Below are positions 56,902 through 64,000 of a stretch of DNA of 64,000 nucleotides, piece by piece. Position numbers and translations under genes: made by a program. The first letter of the stretch is position 1; each line of letters opens with the position of its first letter. Under the pieces are notes generated by a model. The model saw only the letters and a program-made list of their open reading frames with translations, was not told the DNA's origin and did not search any database. Origin of the DNA: Pontixanthobacter gangjinensis (lineage in GTDB: Bacteria; Pseudomonadota; Alphaproteobacteria; Sphingomonadales; Sphingomonadaceae); contig NZ_WTYS01000001.1 of the NCBI RefSeq assembly GCF_009827545.1, positions 1,327,772 through 1,391,771 of the forward strand, given 5' to 3'.

Positions 56902-58733
56902 AAAATAACATCGAAAAGCAAGGTGGATCAATGATCGGATGCCATGAGGCTTCAAGGGCGCTAAAGTTCGGACAAGTCGCGATGTCGGCAGTGGCCTATA
57001 TGTTGTGCAGCAGCGCAGTATTTGCGCAAGCGGTAACGCCGACTACCCGAGAGGAAATCCAGCGCGACCGATTGGAACAGGAATTGCGCACCGAAGGTCA
57101 ATCGGTGGCCATCGAAGGCGATATAGAACGCGCGCCCTGTCCTTTAGCCGACCCGCAATTTGCCGAAGTCCGGCTGACACTTTCCGAAGCACGGTTTAGC
57201 GGCTTGGACACGATAGACTCGGCAATTGTCACGCCAGCCTATCGCAATTTGATCGGTCAGGAATTGCCGGTCGCGTCGATTTGCGAGATCCGCGACCGCG
57301 CGGCAACAATTTTGCGACAGGCGGGATTCCTGGCTTCGGTGCAAGTTCCGGTTCAGGAAATAGAAGGCGGTGTGGTGCGCTTTGATGTCGTTCTGGCGCG
57401 GATGAGTGCCGTTCAAATTCGGGGCGAGGCAGGTCCTTTGGGCAAATTGTTGCAGCGCTATATCGACAAGCTGGCTGAGCAGCCGGTTTTCAATATCAAT
57501 GAGGCGGAACGATACTTGCTTCTTGCTCGTGACATTCCGGGCCTAGACGTGCGTCTGGTCATGCAGCCAGCGTCTCGCGAGGGCGACGCGCAGCCGGGTG
57601 ACGTCGTCGGGATTTTCAACGTATCCCGCACACCGTTTTTTGCTGACGTTACGATGCAAAATTTGGGATCGAAGTCAGTGGGACGGTTCGGCGCACTTGC
57701 CCGGATGCGTTTTAATGGCATTACCGGCTTGGGTGACGAAACCACTTTAAGCGTATTCGCAACAAGCGATATTGACGAGCAATTGGTGTTTCAGGCCGGG
57801 CACGAATTTCGCGTAGGTAGCGAGGGTCTTGTCTTGGGCGGAAATCTGACTTTTGCCTCTTCACAGCCTGACATTACCGGGCCTAACCTGTTCGATTCCG
57901 AGACTTTCATCGCCTCAGCCTATGCAGCCTATCCATTCCGGCGAACGCAAACCTCCAATCTGATCGGGACGTTGGGTTTTGACCTGATCGATCAAGATGT
58001 GGAGTTTTCCAATTTGCCGCTCAGCCGAGACCGGCTTCGCGTTGCTTATGCTCGGATTGATTTTAACGCAGTCGATGAAGGTAGCTTGCGCGGGGTAGGC
58101 GGGTATTCGGCAAATGAACCGCGCTTCGCAATCGCAGGATCGGCCGAAGTCCGTCAGGGGTTTGATGTATTCGGCGCTAGCAAGCCATGCGGACCCGCCT
58201 TCGCCAATTGCACTGCGCCGGGTTTTGTCCCGCCTTCGCGTTTGGATGGTGACCCAACCGGCCTTGTCCTTCGTGGACAAGCGCAATTAGACTTCCGGCC
58301 ATCACCCTTGTTAAAATTCAGCGTGAAACCGCGCTTTCAATATTCGCCCGATGCCTTGCTTAGCTACGAACAAGTCTCCGGCGGTAATTATACAGCAGGG
58401 CGCGGGTTTGATCCCGGTTCGGTGATTGGCGACAGCGGCTATGGGGGACAGATCGAGATCGCTTATGGTTCTTTAATGCCTGAAACGCAGGGGAAATCGG
58501 CTTTTCAACCATATGCGTTTTTCGATTTAATGGCGGTCAATACCAAGAATGTTGGCGGTGACCCGCAGACAATCAGCTCTGCCGGCGGCGGGTTCAGGGC
58601 GACTTTGGGGCGCTTGACCTATCTAGATTTATTTGCGGCGGTCCCGCTGGAGCGCGCTCCTTTCCAAACCGACCGCGGTGATGTTCGAGTGCTTGCAACT
58701 TTGTCAGTCCAACTTGGATCATGGAACCGTTAG
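56898..58733 (+). CDS. TpsB/ShlB-FhaC-HecB type outer-membrane transporter
   Basis: 611 residues (a shorter start at 56931 is possible). A signal peptide (about 25-45, ending FAQA) precedes the POTRA region (FAEVRLTLSEARFSGLDTID, AATILRQAGFLASVQVPV and YLLLARDIPGLDVRLVM), then the 16-strand beta-barrel with the family motif GNLTFASSQP and GGYGGQIEIAYG near the end. TpsB proteins secrete the partner exoprotein across the outer membrane without ATP. The partner starts 110 bases downstream. Confidence 0.92.
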   Translation: MKNNIEKQGGSMIGCHEASRALKFGQVAMSAVAYMLCSSAVFAQAVTPTTREEIQRDRLEQELRTEGQSVAIEGDIERAPCPLADPQFAEVRLTLSEARFSGLDTIDSAIVTPAYRNLIGQELPVASICEIRDRAATILRQAGFLASVQVPVQEIEGGVVRFDVVLARMSAVQIRGEAGPLGKLLQRYIDKLAEQPVFNINEAERYLLLARDIPGLDVRLVMQPASREGDAQPGDVVGIFNVSRTPFFADVTMQNLGSKSVGRFGALARMRFNGITGLGDETTLSVFATSDIDEQLVFQAGHEFRVGSEGLVLGGNLTFASSQPDITGPNLFDSETFIASAYAAYPFRRTQTSNLIGTLGFDLIDQDVEFSNLPLSRDRLRVAYARIDFNAVDEGSLRGVGGYSANEPRFAIAGSAEVRQGFDVFGASKPCGPAFANCTAPGFVPPSRLDGDPTGLVLRGQAQLDFRPSPLLKFSVKPRFQYSPDALLSYEQVSGGNYTAGRGFDPGSVIGDSGYGGQIEIAYGSLMPETQGKSAFQPYAFFDLMAVNTKNVGGDPQTISSAGGGFRATLGRLTYLDLFAAVPLERAPFQTDRGDVRVLATLSVQLGSWNR

Positions 58734-58843
58734 ATGGTGGATACGATGCATCGCAATGCTGACCGCCAGTTAAGAGCTTCGATGCACAGTATTGTGCCGA
58801 ATAAAGCCGGCAATCGCCCTTGCGGCGTTGAGAGGACCTACTG

Positions 58844-61800
58844 ATGGTTGCACCAACAGCAAACCGTAAATTGAATAGGCCGAGCGTACAAAGCGACCGT
58901 CGCAAAGGGCGATGCAAATTGCTCGGTTCAGGGTCAGCTATGGCTGCAGCAATTGCTATTGCCAGCCTGCTTTCGACGCCTGCTTTCGGGCAGATTGCGC
59001 CGGACGCCATGCCGCAAAATCGCGGCGCAGCAGTTTCCAACCCTCCTATACCTAGCACACCGAATACCAGTATGTTGCAATCTGTTCCGGTACCGATTGC
59101 CTCGAAATATTATATGGATGCGAAAGGCCTCTCGCTCGATGCTCCCACGATGTCATGGCCATCCATGCCGAACGAGCCTCAAACCCCGCCGACTGTGCCC
59201 ACCTCACCATCACCTTCAGGGCCTGTTCCGGCTGCACCGATTTCTTCACCGAACAGCACAATTGGTTCATCATTTGATTCTGTTAGAAATGCGGCGAACT
59301 CTCCAGACTTCGACGCATCGCGCGATGGGATAAATGCGCGTGCCACAGCTCAATTCAACAGCGGTGAAGTCGATTTCCGCCCGGACGCAAATGGCGATGT
59401 CGTCGAATTACTGGCCAACACAGCGATTATCAATTGGGACACCTTTATTGCGGGCACAGCGGGTAATACGGTTACATTCCTAGGCGCAGGCGGAAAGCTG
59501 GGCTTCACCAGTTCACTATCAGATTATACGGTTCTCAACCGGCTATTCACAGGCAGGCTCGATAGTGCAATCCGGATCGACGGCACGGTCACCAGCACTG
59601 TAAATGGCGGAGCCGCGACAGGGGGCAATGTCTGGTTCTACAGCCCCGGCGGGATCATCATAGGCTCGCAAGGCGCGTTTAATGTCGGCGGATTAATGCT
59701 GACCAGCAGCCAGTTGGACAGCATCGGCGCTGGCGGAAACCGAATGAATTTCGGCGGTGTTGCCAATCCTGCTAGCGGTGTGATTATTGAACGCGGCGCG
59801 AACATTTTAACAGACAGCTACTTTGCGGTGGTTGCACCGCGGGTTGAGCAGCATGGTACGGTCACCAGTGCTGGCTCCATCGCATACGTTGGCGCGGAAC
59901 AGGCCCAGCTCACCATAAATAACGGCTTGTTCGATATTAGCGTTGATGTTGGGACCAGCGATGCCAACGGGATCGTGCACACTGGCACCACTAGCGGCCC
60001 AGCGCTGTCGGGTGGTGATCCGCGTGCTATTTCGATGGTTGCGGTGCCAAAGAATTTCGCGATGACCATGCTTGTTGGCGGTGATATCGGATACCAGCCA
60101 GCTGAGGGCGTGACAGTGGGTGAGGATGGCAAGATCATCCTGACAGCTGGCGCCGGAGGCTCGGTTCATGTGGCCGATGCGACGTTGACCGGTAATACAG
60201 TAATTTCAGCTAGCGATCGCGTTCGTTTTGGCGCGAGTGCAGGCGGCACCACGACCGTGAGCGGCGATCTGGAGATCATTGCGGGCGCCGCTGGAACGTC
60301 AGGCGGAATGATTGAGGTTGCATCCGCTGGCACACTTCACATTGCTGGTGACCTGACTCTGAATGTGAGCGTTGAAGGTGATCGCAATACGACTTTGAAG
60401 CGCGGTCAAGTCGATATTTCGGCAAGTGGCATCGGAGCTTCGATTGCTGTTGCAGGCGATCTGATTATTGATGCGAGTACCGATGGCATTATTACCGAGG
60501 CGGGCGGCAGTACCGTCAACCTTTCGGTCAATGACACCGGATCGTCCGATGGCCTCAGCGTTGGCGGCGCAATCGCGATTGACAGCTCGGCCGCGTCAGG
60601 TTCGGATTTCATAACAACCGAAGCTGGCGGCGTTGCAATTGCCATTGAAAATGGGACTTTCTCGTTCGACGCATTATTGCTGGATGCGCGATCCTCTGCC
60701 ACCGGATCCGCGCTTGGCCAGACTGGCGATGGGCGCGATTACCAAGGCGGCGCATTCACAATGCGCGTTGGCAAAGACGGTTCGATCAACGGCGGCACAT
60801 TGACAATCAATAACAGCGCAGCGGGCGTTGATGGTGCGGGCGGCAAAGGCAGCGGCGGCGCGATTGACCTGATGTTTCAGGGTGGAAATCTGACGCTTGG
60901 CGCGGTTGATCTGAAAAGCACCGGGATTGGCGGCGATGCTCCCGATCTCAATAGCTTGGAAGCCGGCAACTCCGACACAGTGGGCGGCTTTGGCGTTCAA
61001 CGGCTCGCGGCTGCAACGGGCTTCCCATCTGCGGGTGACGGTGGCGACGGCGTAGGCGGTGATATGACCTTCACCGTTGATGGTGGCAACGCAACCGTCG
61101 AAAGTATAAACGTTGAATCCATCGGTATTGGTAGCGATGGTGCCAATGGTTCCAGCGAATTTGGGACAAATGGAGGTAGCGCTGGTGACGGATTTGGCGG
61201 CAACGCCACGTTCAACGCGACATCGGGAACGTTGAATGTAGCGCTGTTGATCAGTGTAACGGCGACTGGCAACACCTCTTCCGATCAAGGCATCGGCGGT
61301 GATGGGAATGGCAGCGACGGCGGCAATGGCGGGCGCGGCGTCGGCGGCAATGCAACATTTAATATGGATGGCTCTGCCACGATTTCTGCCGCCGGGATTA
61401 TCGTTGATTCGACCGGATTTGGCGGGGCTGGCGGTGGGTCAGCTGAACGTTTTATCATTGAGTTAGAAGGAATAGACCCCGCCAATAATGCCGGCATCGG
61501 CGGTGCTGCAATTGGCGGTTCTGCGGTTTTTAACGACACGTCGGGTAATCTTACTGTAACCACTGTCGCAGTCGTGGCTGACGCATTTGGCGGGGCGGGC
61601 GGAAATGCGCAATCAGGCGGTGGTGCTGCCTCGGCTGGCGGAGCAGGCGGCGATGCGACGGCCGGATCGGCGATTATTAATCTCAATCAGGATGACACTT
61701 CAGAGCGCAACTATGTAGCAGTGGCGAGGGCAGCGGGCGGCAATGGCGGATTTGGCGATATTGCCGGTAATGGTGGTAATGCTGCCGGCGGTATTGCGGC

Positions 61801-64000
61801 GGTCAACATCAACGACGCGCAAATTGTTGCCGGAAGCGTTGCGATTGATACACTTGCGGTAGGCGGCACTGGCGGCTCTTCGATTTTGGAGAATAGCCCA
61901 GGGGGTAACGGTGGTAGCGCCAATGCTGGTACCTCTAGCCTCATCGCTGACGGCCCCAATGCCAATTACAACACGACTGTTGAAACCACGCTGGGTGCCG
62001 AAGCGATTGGCGGGGATGGTGGAGACGGTGGAAGCTTCGGCCAGGTCGGCGGCGATGGCGGGCTTGGCGGTGACGCGACGGGCGGAAATGCCGTTGTAAT
62101 ATCCCGAAATGGTGCATCAGTCAGCTTGTTCCTCAATTCGGGCGTGATTGCAGCAGCGAGTGGCGGCGATGGCGGTAATTTTGGTAATGGATTTGTCCAA
62201 AACGGAAGCGGAGGCTCGGCGGGATCCGCGCAAGGTGGTTCGATCGCTCTTACTGCAGAAGCAGGTGGTACGCTCGATATTGAAGGGGCATCAGGCTTTG
62301 CGAGTGTCGATGCTTCTGCAAGCGGCGGTTTCGGCGGTGGCTTTGCTGAATTTGGTGAAGTTTTTCCAGGGATCAACGGCGCTTCGACCGGCGGAGATAT
62401 AAATCTGACCGCTGATGGGCTGGGCACAACTCTGAGTACAAACGGATCGTTGAATGTTTCGGCAGTTGCCAACGGCGCATTCGATTCTCGGCAAGAATCT
62501 ATCAGTCGCAGGGCAACCGGAGGCGCAATTGACGTTACAGTGATCAATGGCGCCAACCTAATTGTTGCTGGCGATTTGAATTTGGATAGTTCAGCGACGG
62601 CTGCTGGAGGCGCGAATGACGCCGCGTTTGGCGAGGGTGGAAGCGTTTCTTTTGCAGTTGGTGATGCAAGCGGAGCTTCGCTTGGCTCGCTGAGAATCAA
62701 CGCAGATGGCAATGCGCAGGGCGGTCTTTTCGGGTCAGGTACAATAGGCTCGGATGGAGGCGGAGGACTGGGTGGTACGGTCGATATCTCGGTCGGAACG
62801 GGTGCTTCATTGTCGTCTGGCGCATTGATCGCCACAGCTAATGGCATGGGCGCGGCGGGCGGCGACGGGGATAGCGGCTTTTCCGGCGGAAGTGGCGGCT
62901 TTGGCCTAGGCGGTGATGTTATTCTTGCGACAGGGTCCGATATTCAGATCTTTGACTCATTCGTGCTGGAAGCTGTCGGAAGTGGCGGCGATGGCGGCAG
63001 CGCTGGCTCGGGCGCAGCTACAGGGGCAAGCGGAGGTGATGCCGGTTTCGGCGAAGGCGGAAATGTACGGTTTGAAGCAAGCGGGTCGGGCGCTCTGCTC
63101 CCATCATTTGGCGGTGTTCGGCTTGGTGCAGCAGGGGCCGGCGGCTCCGGTGGATCTGGCGGTTCGGGTGATTCTATCGCGGCTGGCGGGACAGGTGGTG
63201 CAGGCGGTGAAGGCCTGGGCGGTTCTGCGACCTTTGCGACATCGGGTGTGGATGCGACATTTACCTTGGATGATTTCGCGGTCAGCATGGATACGCTAGG
63301 CATAGGCGGCGCTGGCGGAACTGGCGGCGACAATTTCTTGGGCGGGACTGGTGGCGATGGAGGGGCCGGCGGTAATGCGTCGGGCGGAGCAAAGATTGTA
63401 GAAGCTGGGAGCGGAAGCACCATAACTTTGCAACCGATCTCGGTCGGTCCATTCTCACTGACATCCAATGCATTTGGCGGTAGCGGCGGATTGGGTGGCA
63501 GTCTGGATCTAACCAGTGGCGGCGTTCAAGGGACTGGCGGCAACGGCGGAGCAGCAATCGGCGGATCGCCCATTTTGCGCGCGCTGGGAGGCACAGTAAG
63601 CAGTGGAGATGTGGAGTTGTCGGCCATAGGCTTTGGCGGTGATGGCGGGCTCGGGGGCGATGATGGCAATGCTACGTTTGGGCCCAGCGGCAATGGCGGA
63701 GACGGGATTGGTGGCAGCCCGACCCTTGAGACATTTGACGGTAGCCCGGGCATAATCACGCTTGGAAATGTATCGATTGACGCACCGGGTCTTGCTGGCG
63801 GTGGTACCGTAATCGGGAATACAACTGGCGGCCAGATTGTTATTTCAGACGGTTCGGCCGATCCTGCGGGTCTGATCAGCATGACCTCGCTGACCGCGAC
63901 GGTCACAGGCACTGCGGCAACACCATCGCTTATCATAAGCAGCGACAGCGGTCCGATAACGGTCACGAACAATGTCGACGCGACGGTATCGGGCGACATC
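58844..64000 (+). CDS. Giant Gly-rich TpsA-type exoprotein (haemagglutinin-like), partial
   Basis: I translated this frame directly: it is open from the ATG at 58844 (AGAGGACC upstream) to the window end, at least 1719 residues, with the C-terminus beyond. An extended signal peptide (about 1-49, ending TPAFGQ) is followed by a Pro/Ser linker and a TPS secretion domain (about 165-320): VDFRPDANGDVVELL, the conserved WFYSPGGIIIGSQGAFNVGG (the NPNG-like motif) and VDVGTSDANG. After that comes a right-handed beta-helix-like array of GGDGG/GGxGG blocks. Most likely a large surface adhesin secreted by the TpsB next to it. Confidence 0.9.
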   Translation, partial: MVAPTANRKLNRPSVQSDRRKGRCKLLGSGSAMAAAIAIASLLSTPAFGQIAPDAMPQNRGAAVSNPPIPSTPNTSMLQSVPVPIASKYYMDAKGLSLDAPTMSWPSMPNEPQTPPTVPTSPSPSGPVPAAPISSPNSTIGSSFDSVRNAANSPDFDASRDGINARATAQFNSGEVDFRPDANGDVVELLANTAIINWDTFIAGTAGNTVTFLGAGGKLGFTSSLSDYTVLNRLFTGRLDSAIRIDGTVTSTVNGGAATGGNVWFYSPGGIIIGSQGAFNVGGLMLTSSQLDSIGAGGNRMNFGGVANPASGVIIERGANILTDSYFAVVAPRVEQHGTVTSAGSIAYVGAEQAQLTINNGLFDISVDVGTSDANGIVHTGTTSGPALSGGDPRAISMVAVPKNFAMTMLVGGDIGYQPAEGVTVGEDGKIILTAGAGGSVHVADATLTGNTVISASDRVRFGASAGGTTTVSGDLEIIAGAAGTSGGMIEVASAGTLHIAGDLTLNVSVEGDRNTTLKRGQVDISASGIGASIAVAGDLIIDASTDGIITEAGGSTVNLSVNDTGSSDGLSVGGAIAIDSSAASGSDFITTEAGGVAIAIENGTFSFDALLLDARSSATGSALGQTGDGRDYQGGAFTMRVGKDGSINGGTLTINNSAAGVDGAGGKGSGGAIDLMFQGGNLTLGAVDLKSTGIGGDAPDLNSLEAGNSDTVGGFGVQRLAAATGFPSAGDGGDGVGGDMTFTVDGGNATVESINVESIGIGSDGANGSSEFGTNGGSAGDGFGGNATFNATSGTLNVALLISVTATGNTSSDQGIGGDGNGSDGGNGGRGVGGNATFNMDGSATISAAGIIVDSTGFGGAGGGSAERFIIELEGIDPANNAGIGGAAIGGSAVFNDTSGNLTVTTVAVVADAFGGAGGNAQSGGGAASAGGAGGDATAGSAIINLNQDDTSERNYVAVARAAGGNGGFGDIAGNGGNAAGGIAAVNINDAQIVAGSVAIDTLAVGGTGGSSILENSPGGNGGSANAGTSSLIADGPNANYNTTVETTLGAEAIGGDGGDGGSFGQVGGDGGLGGDATGGNAVVISRNGASVSLFLNSGVIAAASGGDGGNFGNGFVQNGSGGSAGSAQGGSIALTAEAGGTLDIEGASGFASVDASASGGFGGGFAEFGEVFPGINGASTGGDINLTADGLGTTLSTNGSLNVSAVANGAFDSRQESISRRATGGAIDVTVINGANLIVAGDLNLDSSATAAGGANDAAFGEGGSVSFAVGDASGASLGSLRINADGNAQGGLFGSGTIGSDGGGGLGGTVDISVGTGASLSSGALIATANGMGAAGGDGDSGFSGGSGGFGLGGDVILATGSDIQIFDSFVLEAVGSGGDGGSAGSGAATGASGGDAGFGEGGNVRFEASGSGALLPSFGGVRLGAAGAGGSGGSGGSGDSIAAGGTGGAGGEGLGGSATFATSGVDATFTLDDFAVSMDTLGIGGAGGTGGDNFLGGTGGDGGAGGNASGGAKIVEAGSGSTITLQPISVGPFSLTSNAFGGSGGLGGSLDLTSGGVQGTGGNGGAAIGGSPILRALGGTVSSGDVELSAIGFGGDGGLGGDDGNATFGPSGNGGDGIGGSPTLETFDGSPGIITLGNVSIDAPGLAGGGTVIGNTTGGQIVISDGSADPAGLISMTSLTATVTGTAATPSLIISSDSGPITVTNNVDATVSGDI
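60800..63750 (+). repeat. Glycine-rich coding repeats within the TpsA gene
   Basis: Within the TpsA frame, short blocks of the form GGxGGxGxGGxA recur every 30-70 residues, alternating with beta-strand-like segments (for example GGDGGDGGSFGQVGGDGG, GGAGGTGGDNFLGG, GGDGGAGGNASGG). They encode the probable shaft of the adhesin and resemble PGRS-like arrays in texture. Repeats are degenerate at DNA level. Confidence 0.7.

Noticed and set aside
61966-62847. Long minus-strand Pro-rich reading frames opposite the TpsA gene
   Set aside because: Antisense image of the GGxGG codons (GGC/GGT read as GCC/ACC/CCG); composition is purely the mirror of the Gly repeats, without starts or family likeness.

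Overview
The window reads as chromosomal DNA of an alphaproteobacterium of the order Sphingomonadales, probably Erythrobacteraceae-like. The main reasons are the gene order chvI-chvG-hprK-rapZ-EIIA-ptsH beside a divergent pckA, the alphaproteobacterial atpHAGDC operon with a short epsilon subunit, a truncated HPr kinase, a CobT-type cobaltochelatase subunit, and TonB, DUF3597 and DUF4349 proteins of sphingomonad style. The genus is inference. Coding density is high, and I saw no rRNA, tRNA, CRISPR array, integrase or transposase.

Layout: 1-7.1 kb holds a cut-off Cys-rich copper-binding protein, rmuC, and a minus-strand signalling cluster (RNA methyltransferase, HPr, EIIA, RapZ, HPr kinase, ChvG, ChvI). 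7.4-10 kb holds pckA and two small proteins, one of them DUF937. 10.1-14.7 kb is an export-directed protease-like block: a secreted caspase-fold protein, a convergent CHAT lipoprotein and a DUF885 metallopeptidase-like protein. 14.8-22.3 kb holds DUF3597, TonB, a hydrolase, two tandem cysteine desulfurases plus a ferredoxin, two DUF4349 paralogues (one broken by an in-frame stop) and a PfpI protein. 22.6-32.3 kb is housekeeping: parC, rhlE, cca, NUDIX, DUF1285, GNAT, prolyl oligopeptidase. 32.4-38.2 kb holds two small PilZ-like proteins and the F1 ATP synthase operon. 38.4-53.6 kb holds a TauD-type dioxygenase, a membrane trypsin-like protease, ada, a CPBP protease, an Fe-S (6-4) photolyase, a GST, a HEYAHH peptidase, priA, DUF4197, a small transaldolase, cobT and a nitroreductase. 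53.7-64.0 kb is a probable three-gene two-partner secretion operon: an exported TPR-CHAT protein, a TpsB/ShlB outer-membrane transporter, and a giant Gly-rich TpsA exoprotein that runs off the window.

The most interesting signals are the CHAT-TpsB-TpsA operon and the convergent caspase/CHAT pair. Together they place three exported clan-CD-type cysteine protease domains, all with His and Cys present, in one 64 kb segment. Other notable points are a cysteine desulfurase whose best start is ATT, an otherwise intact DUF4349 gene with one in-frame TAA, three related inverted repeats in intergenic positions, and a palindrome covering the photolyase start region. Most starts were chosen by family length and ribosome-binding sites; alternatives are given in the entries.
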